Part shown: piece after piece, positions 32,623 to 44,550 of the stretch
Position numbering within the stretch: position 1 is the first letter of the stretch
How the letters are laid out: every line of letters starts with the position of its first letter
Assembly: GCA_027563935.2 (NCBI GenBank)
Contig: CM050450.1
Location: 7,733,957 to 7,797,956, forward strand
From: Costus lasius
Taxonomy: Eukaryota > Streptophyta > Magnoliopsida > Zingiberales > Costaceae
Reading direction: 5' to 3'
Length of the DNA: 64,000 nt
Position numbers and translations under genes: made by a program
Notes under the pieces: model-generated
What the model was told of the DNA's origin: nothing
Seen by the model: the letters and a program-made list of their open reading frames with translations, nothing else
Databases searched by the model: none

Positions 32623-33938
32623 GTATTTAGTGTTTCTTTTTCTTTCTTTTTCAGTATTTGGTTAACAGATTATTTGATGAGATGTTCTAGTTTGTAGAAA
32701 TGAAGTTTGATCTTTTTTATGTATCATTTTGCATTCGTAAGACTAGGTCTAGTTAGATTTGTTTGAAAAATCATCATTGATTATACAAACTAGAAAAGAA
32801 AAAGGAAGAACTAGGTGGAAAGAAAGAAGAAGGATGAATTTAGCAGAGCTAAATCGTCTCATTTATCAGGAACAGAAACAAAGTTTGTGAATTGTTTCAA
32901 GAAAAACAAAAGCTTGAGATGTTCTTCTTGAGCTTGTGGAAAACAGCTTTGCTCTTGAGAAGATTGTGCCTTGAATTCGACTGCAAATTTCATTTTGGCT
33001 GCACTTGCTGTTCCTTGAAACAGTCAATCTTTGATCTGTGCATGATAAAGTTGACTTTCATTGGTTGAATTGAATGAGAAAATATCAAAGTTGCAGAGGT
33101 GGCGCATAATAACATCTGTTTGTCTTTTTGAAAACTGTGTTGGCTTGCTTCATGCTAGTCTTGTGGTGATGGAGAAAAATTCTAAGCAGGGTTCAGTCGG
33201 CTTTTACCTCGACCCAATCCGAAGTTTTACGAGTTTTACTCTGATCGGATTAGCTCTTGAGGCACCCTTCATATCAGGTCCTAGGTAGGGTTCTTGCCTA
33301 CAAATTTCTTTTTCAAAGAATTTTGTTCTTTGAGAAATTTCTTTGAAACATCATGATTGATTATGCAATACACATAGAAAGAAGAACAAGACAAGAGAAT
33401 ATGTCAAGATAAAGTATCATAACTGATACAAAAAAGCTAGATTTATGTTTACGGAGAAACACGAAGAATTTAATGAAGGAAATCAAGATGAACAAGTAAA
33501 ACAAAATGAAAAACAATCCCTATTGTATGGTGAAGCAAACAAAGTTCAGATACACTTTTTTTTTTCTCAAGAGAATTTAACTATTCTAAACTAGAATTAT
33601 CCCCCAGTTTGTGGAAAGGAGCACTTCACAGATTCATCTTTGTTTAATTGCTTTTTGTAGTTGGCCGGTTGCTGAAATAGTCATACTTGTTTGATTACTT
33701 TTTTCTGATCTATGAATCATAAGACTGAACTTTCCTTGCTGAATTGAAAGAACAAATTTCAGAGTTTCCCTTTTACACCTTTAATGGCATTTGATTCTCC
33801 TTTTTGTAGACTTCAAATTGGGATTCTTCAATCTATTCTTGTGATGATTAATTTTATCCCACTAGTTTAGTTCTTATCCATCTGCAAACTTGAAAATTGT
33901 TGTTGTTTGGGTAATTATGTTCATCCTTTGCTATTCAG
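32623..33938 (+). other. Probable 5'-UTR intron of second PLAC8 gene
   Basis: Donor AAAG|GTATTT at 32623 and acceptor TTGCTATTCAG at 33938, 60 bases before the ATG, bound about 1.3 kb of T-rich non-coding sequence. Long leader introns often raise expression in plants. Confidence 0.5.
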
Positions 33939-33998
33939 CTGGGTGTGCTGAGGAGATCTGCAAAACATAATCCGAAAAAGTTGCAGTAGGATCCAGAT

Positions 33999-35681
33999 AT
34001 GCACTTGATGGATTCATCTGAGAATGGTGAATACAAACATGGCATCCAAGAAGTTCCTGGAGGAGACGTTTCAGTCACAAAAATGCGTCTTATGGATTAC
34101 ATTCCTATCTACATCCCCACAGTTGAACAGGGCCTTTTGAAACAAAATCACCATGAGAAAAGATTCCTAGACTTTCTTAGAGCTCATCCGTCCAGAGATT
34201 GGTTCCTCAAATCAGGATTTGTTGGAAGAATATCACCTTTCTCCTTTCTGCGACGAAATGGAAGCCCCACTGCTGAGCCTCCTGATACCAACCAATCTCC
34301 CCGCAGCCGCCGTCGACTGCGTTTCCGCGTCCCATTTGTTAGGAAGATCAACCGGGAAGCCTTGATCAGATACATGAAGAACTGGATAAAGAATCCAGTG
34401 AACATAGCTCTTCTTATCTGGTTGGCCTTTGTTGCAGCAGGCCTCCTCTTAATGTTCCTGGTGATGACTGGAATACTAAATGGTGCCATTCCGAGTAGCT
34501 CAATACGAAAGAAGTGGCTAGAAGTCATCAATCAAATCCTGAATGCCCTCTTCACCATCATGTGTATATATCAACACCCCAAATTGTTCCATCAGTTGGT
34601 ACTTCTGCACCGATGGAGATTGCCGGACCGAGTCGAGCTAAGGACAGTCTACTGCAAGGATGGATCAAACAGAGCTCATGAAAGGCTCCACATTACGCTG
34701 GTTGTGATCCTCCTTCACATTACTTGCTTTTCTCAGTACGTCCTCTGCGGCCTCTACTGGGGATACACAAGGAAGACGAGGCCAGATTGGGCTGAGAACT
34801 TGTGCATTGGTATAGGAATTGCAGCTCCTGTAATTGCTGGTGTTTACACAGTTTACAGCCCTTTAGGAAGGAAGTATGGCGAGCCTCAATCCGACGAAGA
34901 ATCTCGAAATCGAGCTGCGGCCGCGACGCCTGAAGATGAATCTGAACTGAAGATTTATAACAGGAGGGTGATGGTAACTAGTCCAGAATGGATTGGAGGG
35001 CTACTGGATTGCTGGGACGACCGGACGGTGTGCTGCGCTTCCTTCTTCTGCACATTCTGTGTGTTTGGATGGAACATGGAGCGGCTCGGATTCGGCAACA
35101 TGTATGTTCATATTGTCACCTTCATTCTGCTAGTTGTGGCTCCTTTCTTGGTCTTTAATGTCGCAGCCCTCAATGTAGAAGACGACACAATTAGGTACAT
35201 TGTGGGGATAACAGGCATTGTGCTTTGCTTCTTTGGGCTACTTTACGGAGGTTTTTGGAGGATTCAGATGAGGAAAAGATTCAAACTGCCGCCTAATCCT
35301 TTCTGCTGCGGCTATCCTTCAGTGACAGATTGTGCGCAGTGGCTGTTCTGCTGGTCGTGTTCTTTGTCCCAGGAGGTCAGGACTGGAAACTTTTATGACA
35401 TTGAGGATGACAGCTTTTACAGGAAGGCCTCCGGTGAGGATGGCCGGCCGGTGCTGCTTCCTCTGCCAAGGGAAGGAGGGTCAGGCTTTGTGGTGGTATC
35501 CAGCGCCGATTACTCTATGAGGAGCTACTCTTGTCCACCCAAAGTTGATCATGCGAGTCTGCAGATTTACAGTGATCAGCTGAAAGATGCTACCCCTGAT
35601 CACTTCTCATTTGTGAGATCTTCCACAGTTCATGCAATGACGCCGCCGCCTCCGGCATTGATGCAGCTAGAGGAAGCTTAG
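33999..35681 (+). CDS. PLAC8-family membrane protein, long plant type (copy 2)
   Basis: An intact single-exon 560-residue protein, tandem paralogue of the gene at 25849. Hydrophobic segments lie near 135-158 (ALLIWLAFVAAGLLLMFLV), 229-252, 267-288, 345-357, 370-395 and 400-418. The Cys-rich region runs from about 331 to 477 with LLDCWDD, FFCTFCVFGWNMERLGFGNMY, FCCGYPSVTDC and WLFCWSCSLSQEVRTGNFY. The N-terminal half has an Arg-rich patch (PRSRRRLRFRVPF, about 101-113), and the C-terminal 80 residues are divergent and Ser/Pro-rich. The core is strongly conserved between the copies, while the tails differ, as expected after an old duplication. The function of long PLAC8 proteins is not established. 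Confidence 0.9.
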   Translation: MHLMDSSENGEYKHGIQEVPGGDVSVTKMRLMDYIPIYIPTVEQGLLKQNHHEKRFLDFLRAHPSRDWFLKSGFVGRISPFSFLRRNGSPTAEPPDTNQSPRSRRRLRFRVPFVRKINREALIRYMKNWIKNPVNIALLIWLAFVAAGLLLMFLVMTGILNGAIPSSSIRKKWLEVINQILNALFTIMCIYQHPKLFHQLVLLHRWRLPDRVELRTVYCKDGSNRAHERLHITLVVILLHITCFSQYVLCGLYWGYTRKTRPDWAENLCIGIGIAAPVIAGVYTVYSPLGRKYGEPQSDEESRNRAAAATPEDESELKIYNRRVMVTSPEWIGGLLDCWDDRTVCCASFFCTFCVFGWNMERLGFGNMYVHIVTFILLVVAPFLVFNVAALNVEDDTIRYIVGITGIVLCFFGLLYGGFWRIQMRKRFKLPPNPFCCGYPSVTDCAQWLFCWSCSLSQEVRTGNFYDIEDDSFYRKASGEDGRPVLLPLPREGGSGFVVVSSADYSMRSYSCPPKVDHASLQIYSDQLKDATPDHFSFVRSSTVHAMTPPPPALMQLEEA

Positions 35682-37560
35682 TCAAATGCTTTGTAATTTG
35701 ATTTTGGTGGCGCGCACCAAATTAAGAGCCTGTACATTTGTAGCTGTGGATATTTCTGCAGCTGTTTGAAATTTATCACCTGTTTCCTACGATTTACAGA
35801 GCTGCTTTCCATCATGGAACAATGTTTTGTAGATTGTAATATGCACCATAATGAGCGTGAAATAGAAGAAAGACGCCAAGTTTTACTGAAGAATTTACTA
35901 ATATTTATTTTCAATTGAGCATTACTGGAGGAAAATTTTAAGAACTAATCTAGCCGTTGTATGGTGAGAATCTAGTAAAAAAGAATAACCTTTAACGGTG
36001 ACGGAGAAAATCACGTGACCGAGATCGAATCGAGATTCGCATGAAAATCCTGTCCGCGAGCGAGCAACCAGTGTCGAGCTGAGCGAGCGGTAGTGAGGAC
36101 GTCTGCGAGTGGCAGCGGCGAAGACGTCCGCGAGTGGTAGTGGCAGCAGCGGCAGAGGCGTCTGCGAGTTCGCTAGTCGAGGAACTGCGGTGGCAGCAAC
36201 TCACACGAGGTCAACGTTCGCATCTGGGCGAGGCTGGCACGCGAGGTCAGCGTCCAACAGTAGAGGTGTCCACGAGCTTGCTCACTGGTCGAGGACAGCA
36301 GCTTCAGCGGTGAGCAGTGGTGTCTGCGCGCTTGCTCACTGGTCGAGGATGGCAGTGGTAGCAACTCCCACAGCGAGCAGCGGTGGCAGTAGCTCACGCG
36401 AGGTCAGCGTCTGCAGCTGGGTGAGGTTGGCACGCGAGGCTGGTAGAGGAGATCGCAAGCAATTTTGCCCTTGTTCACCCAATTTGGACGGATTGAAAAT
36501 GAAAAAAAAATCTATCTATCCAATTTTTCCTCTTCTAGATCCGTTTATCTTGGTGTGCGATAGAGTTTTCTAATACTCACTCTTTCCCTTCTAAAATCCT
36601 TTCTAATAAAAATACCCTAACATAGTATTTCCTTGGAGGAATAATCAGAGGGGAGGGATGAATATTACTAAAATCCTTTATTTCCCTAAATACATCAGCT
36701 AGAATGGATAAATAAATGAGAGGATGGATACTTAAAAATTGATCTCCCAAAATCGGAAGGAAAACTTGGTGGACGGTTCGTTCTCGCCAAAATCATACCT
36801 GAAACCCTCTCTCCCCCGAAATCACCTGTCTGTCCTCGTCTCTCACGATCAGCCTTCTCTCCTCGAAATTGCTCGAAAGCCACGAAGCATCGCTGCCCCG
36901 CCACCTCCAGCTTGCCTCCTGCCTTCAACCCGCCTCCAGCCCGTCGCCTCCAGCTTGCCTCCGGCCTCCAGCCCGCCGCCTCTGGCTTTCAGCTCGCCTC
37001 CAACCTCCAGCCTGCTGCCTCCAGCTTGCCTCCAGCCTCCAGCCCGCCACCTCCGGCTTTCAGCCCACCTCCAGCCTCCAGCCTCCAGCCCGCCGCCTCC
37101 AGCTTGCCTCCGGCCTTTAGGTCGCCTCCAGCCAACCTCCAACCCGCCCCCTTGCCTCAAGCTTGCTTGGATGAGCTCAGGAGAGGAGGGAGGTGGAGGA
37201 CGACGAGCAGGAGCTAGTGGTGGGGGAGGTTGGATGAGCTCCTAATTAATCAAGCAAGCTTCAATCGATGAAGGCACAGACGTAAGGGCGGTGGAGCTAG
37301 TGGTGGGGGAGGCTTGCACAAACGTCAGGGCGGTGGAGCAGGTCAGGGTAGTGGAGCGAGGTCGGCCAGGAGCAACAACACAGGGGCAAGCTTCGATCGA
37401 CGTGGGCATTAAGTCGGTCGCAGGCAGCGGGGACGGATCGGCAGCTGAAATTGGAGTTGAGGCACGACGATTTACTAGAAGATGATGGAAACACAGAAGC
37501 TGGCGTTGACGATTTGGGGAAGATGACACGTGCGAGCAGAGGAGGACGTCTGCGTTTCAC
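35682..37560. other. Intergenic with GC-rich low-complexity tracts
   Basis: The 3' UTR of PLAC8 copy 2 runs to about 35920. A GC-rich tract follows (36000-36460) built of degenerate GCGAG/GTCGAGGA-type repeats, then an AT-rich gap and a second GC-rich tract (36780-37550) with a minisatellite. Long open frames here exist on both strands and in several frames, as expected from stop-poor repeats, and I support none as genes. Confidence 0.5.
36890..37165. repeat. GC-rich minisatellite (CCTCCAGC-based)
   Basis: Many imperfect copies of CCTCCAGC, CCGCCTCCAGCTTGCCTCC and GGCTTTCAGC, with period varying around 30-60 bases. A related CCTCCAGCCGTCGCTG repeat sits in the transposon at 11060-11180. Confidence 0.7.
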
Positions 37561-40500
37561 GCATAGCTTTTTACACGTGACCTGATCCCTTCTTATGGAT
37601 TGATAATATTTTCCGGATTATTGATCCGCTTCCTCTTCTTTTACACCCTTTCAAGGAACAGACTGTAAGAGATGCAATGACGAATTCACTAGCTTCAAAT
37701 GATATCGATTGTAGGAGACTCGTAAGTTTAGGCTTTGAAGTTTGTTATGCATGATTATGGATGGATAAAATACTCATATCTAGTCTGACTTGACCTAACT
37801 TGAAAAACTCATATCCAGCCTAACTTGGCTTTAGAAAACTTGAGTTAAGCAGATCTTGGGTAAAACCTAACGGTAATAAGTTGAGTAAGAGCGGATCTCG
37901 AGTAAAACCTAATGGTAATAAGTTGAGTCAAAGTTTGGTGAAAAATTTTAGTTACCCTTTAATTTAAAAACAAGTTACTTATTTCTTATTTGCTTGGTAA
38001 AAATCCTAACCGTTGAGGTTGCTTCTACGTTGCTCACTTGCTTATTGTTGCCCTTGCTTCTCCTTCATCGCTCGCTATGAGTTGCCACTTCTTTCTCTTG
38101 CTGCTTGTTTTGCTGCTTGTTGCTCCTCTTTCTTTTGTTACTCTTTTCGTCAATGAGACGATGACCCTATCTCTGCTCTTTCCACCATTCATTTGGTGCT
38201 TCAAAGGCCACTCTTGGACCTTGTACTTGATTTCTTGATCGAATTTAGGATGAATTTTCTCAAACCCGAAAGTGTCGGGATAGGGTGGTAAGCAAGCTAT
38301 CGACTGTAAAAGCACTCGCTGGAGTGACTCAGCCGAAAGTTACAAAGTTTTGTCAATAATTGAAGCTCTGAATAGCAATGGTCGGACATCGAACTGCAAT
38401 AAGCAGGACTTTCTAGAGAACAGAGTGGGGATTTCAAAGACTTAAGTTAATAAATGGCGCATCTACTCCTCTCCAGTCTCCACTAACAAATCAAAGTGGT
38501 GGTGGATTGCCCACTCACTCCTCTCTGCGCACAATTAAGCTGATTCCTCGACGAAGTCAAGCAGATTACCTGTTAATCCCATGCAGAAAGCTCTTCTCTG
38601 GAAAGAGATGTTCACCACTGACATACTTTATAGACATCTTCAATTACATTATCCCTTCAAATACGATACATAGTCAGCCAACAAGTCACCAAAGTCAGCA
38701 TATTTATATTTCCTCTTCTTTTTATCCAACCCAAAATCCAGAAGACAAATCTTGTCAAAAAAATTTTGAACTTTTGGCGGTGCGCGAATTGGATCAAGTA
38801 ATTATTTCTTTATTTTTTTAAAAAAGCACTCGTTGAGAAAATGACAAGCATTTTACTAAAAAAGAGGACCGACAAATATCAAATAATTGAAGTCAACAAC
38901 TCCAGTTTTGACTTTTCAGTCAACAGAAAATATAATCGAAGAGCTACTTCTGCTACTGTGCGCAGATGGGTGAGAATTGAGAAAGAAACGTCCCTTCAGA
39001 AGAACAAGCAGCATTCAGCCCTAAATACTTCGAGCAGACAGACAACAATTGACCCAGTAAAAGTCAAAGACAAGAATCTAGAAACACACTAGCAAAAAAG
39101 GTCAAAAGTTACGGCTTTTAAACCTTTAGAAAACTTTTTCTGTCTGACTAATTGGCGAGAAATATCCAACAAGTAGAACCAATCATTGAATTTGTTATTC
39201 ATAATAATTCACTGTAGTCATGTCAACACTGACTGCATCTGCATTTGCCGCCGAAGAACAGAAACAAAACTGTGTTTCGGGAATCAGAAACATAAACTAT
39301 GGTTGCTTTATGAATTATTGAACTATTATGGCTAATAATTCATGCAGTGCGGACGTAGTAGCACCACTGCGTGCAATTTGGTATTTGCTTACGTGAAGAT
39401 AACGAGAATTTGGACTCACTGGGGCTAGTAATGTAATTTAATTTGCAGGATGAATGGCTACCGAGCACTTTTTGTGCTTGGCTGGTGTCACTAGTCACTT
39501 AGGCTTTTTTATTTCCCGTTCCTTGTGTCATAAATTATTTTGGTCCCAATTTTTCACCAGTTGTGGAGTTGGCACTAGAAGTAGAAAAGGGGCTTAGTAT
39601 AAGGGTTAGAAAGATATCCGTGGATAAGGTAAATACACTTTATTTAGTAGTTTATAGGATTACGATCAACTGATTTTAAAAAGCTAAAGTGTTTGATTTT
39701 ACGATTTCTAGATCTTAGTCAAAAAAGTTTTATTATAGCTATGAAACAGGGATAGACCTGCTTATCCATATCTCTTAGTAGCTTCTTCCTTTCTTCTTCT
39801 CTCTCTCACTACTAAATTTATTTTTAGTTTTTTAAATAATTATTTTTAATTATAATTTATTTATTTTAAATAAATTTAGTAGTGTAACCTATAATATTTT
39901 TAATAGTTTTAAATTATCATTTTAAAAAATTAATAGTATAATTCATAATATTTTTAATAAATATTTTAATTTTAGTTAACTAAAAATTTACTCATAATTT
40001 TTATCTTAATAATTTTTTTAAAAAAATATTTATTATAAATAGAATAATCTAATTAAAAGTTATGCATCCAAACACCTTCTAAACTTCTTCAGCCAATATT
40101 TTTTTAATTAGTATTTATTCAATCAGCAAAAGTTAGAAATATAAACTGGGTCAAATACAGCCATAATCATTTGATGCACCTAAACTATTATAGTCATCCA
40201 CTCAATCACATTCATACGACCGCACTTACACTAGTAATGGTGATGTGTCTAATCTTCTACATATAATGAAAGACTCTCCGGATTGAGTTTGATAAGTTAT
40301 TTTTTTATGTGATTACGTTTTTATAATACTAAAGTAAAGCTAGAAGGATCATAATAACACATAGAATTATAAAAAACTACACATAGACAAGATAAGGATG
40401 AACCTACTTAAAATACAGTATTGAGTCTTGAAACTCTAGTCTCGTCCCTCGAATTGATGAACACTCGAGATATTTGAACATGTATTGGCTTGAAGTTTTT

Positions 40501-40719
40501 CTACTGAACTTAGTTATCCTTATTGTGCAACAGATGAAGGTTTGTGTGAATGTAACCCAGATCCTAGTTACTCTTATTCAAATACCAATTATTATAGTGC
40601 TTCTTCAAAAACAACTCCTCAAAAGTCAACATAAGTCTAAAGCTCAGACTAACATAGATTAATGAATTTGAACATAATTAACAACCTTCCTTTGTTCCTC
40701 AAATAAGATATGAACAAGT
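37561..40719. other. Intergenic, no supported gene
   Basis: AT-rich sequence with short frames only. A duplicated segment (GTAAAACCTAACGGTAATAAGTTGAGT, about 37860-37925) is present. No gene, RNA gene or clear transposon end was recognised. Confidence 0.4.
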
Positions 40720-40835
40720 GCCCATTGCTTTTAATAAGTCAATGATTGAGGCATATGATGCAACAATCAACCCAAAAGAGCACCTCAATACTTTAAAAGG
40801 TGATATGTATTTGTATGGAATATTAAATACCCCAA
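40720..40835 (+). pseudogene. Possible Ty3/gypsy gag scrap
   Basis: The plus strand reads IAFNKSMIEAYDATINPKEH followed by LNTLKGDMYLYG, resembling the P..Y.G..DP..HL..F...M.L.G motif of plant gypsy gag. It is short, in AT-rich DNA, and has no LTR nearby. It is an old relic at best. Confidence 0.4.
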
Positions 40836-41169
40836 TGTGCTAACTGTTCCCAATGACCATGAGGGCAAAAGTAAGAAGATGACTATTTTATTATATCCTT
40901 CTAGTAATTATCTCAAAACCCTAAGGATCCATTCATTTTGGGGGACATGACACTTTGAGCTGCGTTTAGCGCTGCTTTGTGTGTTGATCGTGTTCTAACC
41001 TGCTGTTTGCCTCTATGCATTTCGGCTGATCTTCAAAGCTAAATTTTTTAGCTTCATCTAGTAGCGGATGGACGGCTCCACTAAACGGACCCTTGGTTAA
41101 CTATGTTAATTGGTTAAGTCCTAAAATAGCTCATAGAGTTGTTTGAAAGTGAATATGAGGTGACCCTAA

Positions 41170-41937
41170 GGCTCTGTTTCCTTCGACGGATGGGAAACAA
41201 GAGGAAAATCAGCAGGGAGAGGATTCGAAATCCCTGCGGAAGGAGATGCAGTCACATGATAGTCATGTGAATCCATCCGCCACTGTTGCATGCAGATGCG
41301 AATCGCGGCGGGAAGCGGGAGGGGGCGGCTATCGCCGCGCGGAGGCAGGTCGCCGGCTGTCGGAGGCAGGTGGCTCATCGAGGGGTGGGCGCGGTGAGCT
41401 CCATCAAGGGCAGGCGAGGGCGGCGACGTGACTCCATCCGCTGCTCTGCGCATGCCACACGAACGGGGGAAGGGGGCGGCAGGCGTCTCCACCTGTATCT
41501 CCTCCTTCCTCGCCAACCTTGACGCGAGCAGCGGCGCTCTCGAGCAAGACCTCGCCGGGAGAGGATCCGCGTCGGAGGCGGCCAACTGCTTGAGGCAAAG
41601 AGAGGGGGGGGGGGGGGGAGAATGGGTGGCGAGGGAAGGGGAAGCAGTCGGAGGCAGGGAAGGGGGAAGCAGCCGTGGGCGAGCTCGTAGGGTGGTAGCG
41701 AGGCTGGAGGCAAGGCTGGAGGCGGCGACGAGGCTAGGGCGAGGCTGGAGGCGACAACGTGAGCGATCGCTCGCTCCATCCTTTTTTTGCCTTTTTTGGA
41801 GGGGCTCGAAAAATGGCACTATAGCCATCTTAATCTCCATCCCTCTGAATCCGTCCCTACAATGAAACCAGGGAAAAGAGGAAAATTCATCCGCCCCCTC
41901 TGGTTTTCCCTGCAAGGAAACAGAGCCTAAGAGTTTA
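41170..41937. mobile_element. Tourist-like element with GC-rich interior (768 bp)
   Basis: Perfect 14-bp ends, GGCTCTGTTTCCTT and AAGGAAACAGAGCC, flanked by TAA on both sides (41167-41169 and 41938-41940): the PIF/Harbinger (Tourist) signature. The interior is a GC-rich GAGGCTGGAGGCGGCGAC-type low-complexity sequence with a run of G at about 41606-41620. It is open in several frames (longest 41166-41915 minus) without a domain. Confidence 0.75.
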
Positions 41938-41940
41938 TAA

Positions 41941-43930
41941 CTATTATGACTTACTCGAACTCAATTTGAGACCAAGTCAACTCGGATTTTCTCCATCAAA
42001 ATTAAGTTAGATCGGGTATGAGTTTTTTTTTATTATCCCTGCAACTAGCTATTTAATTAGTGGTTTGGTTCATATTGATGATGATAAGCCACATTTATGC
42101 GCTCTTCTCTTGAAATGCTAACATTTTCTTATTATCCCTCTATATCATAGAAATATGTCATATAATGTTGGACAATGGAAGGATGTGTAATTGATGAGGC
42201 TAGTTTTTTATTAAAAGAATTAGACTTCATTTGGCGAGCCTTGCGACCACAGCTATAATCATAGCTATATTGTTGTAGTTGTGTTGTGGCTGTAGCAATT
42301 GTTACTCTTTTCTAAGAGTATTTGGTAGAGCTTTTGTATTATTGACCTAGTTTGAAATTATTTTTTGCTTTTAACTTCTGCTGGCCAAGAAATTTATTTT
42401 TAGCTTCTACTAGCTGAGGAAATACCCAATTATTTGGTTCAACAATTGTGCTACTAAGCAGAATAAACTGTTGTATTGTAATATTAAGTAGAGACTGATA
42501 TTTATCTAAGTAAAAATTATAAAAATAAAAAATAATATTATAAATTGTTGTTGCTATTAATATTATTTTAAGTTTTAAATATTATAATTAAATAACAGTA
42601 ACACATAAGTGTGTGCCATACATATTTTTTTTTTATAATAAATTTTATTTTTTTAAAATAATTAAGTTTATAAAATTATTAATTAATATATATTTAATTG
42701 ATTAATAAATACATAAATATTAAATAAATAAATTATAATATAATTAGAAAAATATATTAATGTTAATATTATATATATGTTTGTAATTAATTAATCACTA
42801 TATGTATATATTATATATATATATATATATTAATATAATATAAAAATATTATATAGCATATTAATCAAAAAATATATTAATATATATAATATAATATAAC
42901 ATATGATGATACTAAGAGCATGTTTGGGTCTATTTCTCTAAAAGCAAAAGCTTCTAAAAGCTAGAAAAATATCTTTTTTTAGCTTCTAAAACTTTTGCTC
43001 CTTCTAATTATCAATTATTATTACCAAATAGTTTCTCTCCAAGAGTAGCTTATAGTGGGGGCCTAAATATTGTATTCTAATGTTATGCCACAACCCTTAC
43101 TTGTATATGATGATTTAATTAATTACTCACTACTGACTTATTAATTATTAATAAAAATTTTAAAAAGGTGCAAGATGAGAAATTTTTTTTTAAAAAATAT
43201 TGCCTAATGAAAAATCTATGATTATATCTCTAAATTTATGGTTAACACTTTGATTGATAGATTATATTTGGCCTAAAAAAGTTGCCTTTTTATTATTTAT
43301 TACTTAGAATTTGATTCCCATTTCCTACACAAAAATTCATTATTTTTTATCACATTTTTTTAATTTTACATTATACAAAGAAACCTAAATTAAAAGTAAA
43401 TTACATTTTTGCTTAGATAATAACAAATATTGGGATACAATAATATTATATAAAATTAAATATGATGATACTAAATAATTTCGTAATAGTGATAGATTAC
43501 TTTTAAATTGGGACTTCTAGTTTTCATATTTACATTTTGCACCTTATCAATTTAAACATTTTAAATTGGTCCATATAATTCAATAATTTTTATCTAATAG
43601 TTTGTTTCAATTTTCCTATAATTTTGTATATTATATATGTATATTAATGAAAAAAAATTTACACTATCAATCTACATAAAACCATTTGCAAAACAACCCA
43701 ATGCTGAACAAAAAAAAAATCTATAATTTGACGAACGGACACTTGAATAATTAATTATGAAAAAAGTAGGGTCAATTGGTCAAAAAGCAAACGGAGCAAA
43801 CAATTAAATGGAGGTCGACGCAGGTCGTGCGGCCCCTGACGAGGTTCGGCTGCAGCTGACACTGCCATTGTTAAGGACAGGTAGCCGGAGTGGAGCCCAC
43901 CCCTACCTTCCTCCTCCACTCCCTCGCACC
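41941..43930. other. Intergenic, AT-rich
   Basis: It includes an alternating AT tract near 42790-42900 and two loosely related segments (42335-42480 and 42911-43060) with AGCTTCTA-type repeats, possibly MITE remnants. No gene is seen until the WI12 promoter. Confidence 0.4.
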
Positions 43931-43939
43931 CTATATAGA
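43931..43939 (+). promoter_or_regulatory. TATA box of WI12-family gene
   Basis: CTATATAGA in a CCCT...CCCGCC context, placing the transcription start near 43965. Confidence 0.55.
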
Positions 43940-44037
43940 CCCGCCACCTCGTTCCCCTCTTGCTCACCCTCGATCGTCCGCTGCTTCCTTCCTCATCACT
44001 ACAGCAGTCGACCGAGCCCGAGCGGCTACCACCGGAG

Positions 44038-44550
44038 CTGGCGAACGGGGGCGGAAACGGGGCGGTTCCGGACCCGGAGGCGGCCGTGAGAGCCTTCTAT
44101 GAGGCCATAAAGTGCCGCGACGTCGCCGCGCTGCACCGGCTGCTGGCATCGGACCTCGAGTGGTGGTTCCATGGCCCGCCCGAGCACCAGCACCTGAAGC
44201 GCCTCCTCACGGGGGAGGAGGAGGAAGAAGAAGGCGCGGCCTTCGACTTCGTGCCCCTCGAGGTGGCCGCCTTCGGCCCCACTGTGGTGGCGGAGGGCTG
44301 TTCCTCCGGCTCCGCCGTGTGGGTCCACGCCTGGACCGTCGGGCCCGACGGGGTTATCACCCAAGTACGGGAGTACTTCAACACCTCGCTCACCGTCACT
44401 CGCTTCGGAGGCGACTCCGTCTCGCCGCCCGCCGCTTCTTCTTCTACCTCGAAGGAGCCGGCCGGGGTGGCTCACTGCGCGCCCGTGTGGCAGAGTAGGC
44501 TCCACCAGCGGACCCGGAAGTCGCTGCCTGGACTTGTTCTCGCTATATAA
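44038..44550 (+). CDS. Wound-induced/senescence-associated WI12 (SAG20-like) protein, NTF2-like fold
   Basis: The frame is open from 43939 to the stop at 44550. From residue about 15 it carries the family hallmarks AVRAFYEAIKCRDVAALHRLL, LEWWFHGPPEHQH, VWVHAWTVGPDGVITQVREY, FNTSLTVTRFGG, VWQSRL and the C-terminal KSLPGLVLAI. WI12/SAG20 proteins are small NTF2-like proteins induced by wounding, senescence and methyl jasmonate; no catalytic role is established. There is no in-frame ATG anywhere between the TATA box and the conserved domain. I place the start at the CTG at 44038 (G at -3 and +4; 170 residues), which is tentative. A small upstream exon, a lost ATG, or a sequence error are alternatives. 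The domain itself shows no damage. Confidence 0.75.
   Translation: MANGGGNGAVPDPEAAVRAFYEAIKCRDVAALHRLLASDLEWWFHGPPEHQHLKRLLTGEEEEEEGAAFDFVPLEVAAFGPTVVAEGCSSGSAVWVHAWTVGPDGVITQVREYFNTSLTVTRFGGDSVSPPAASSSTSKEPAGVAHCAPVWQSRLHQRTRKSLPGLVLAI

Noticed and set aside
36109..37245. Long Ser/Pro/Arg-rich frames on both strands
   Set aside because: Stop-poor GC-rich repeats give open frames in several phases; no conserved domain.
41166..41915. 249-residue minus-strand frame
   Set aside because: It lies wholly inside a Tourist-like element, is low-complexity and GC-rich, and the opposite strand is equally open.
43808..44089. Upstream ATG frame as the start of the WI12 gene
   Set aside because: It is in a different frame, begins upstream of the TATA box, and the splice sites I tried did not restore phase.
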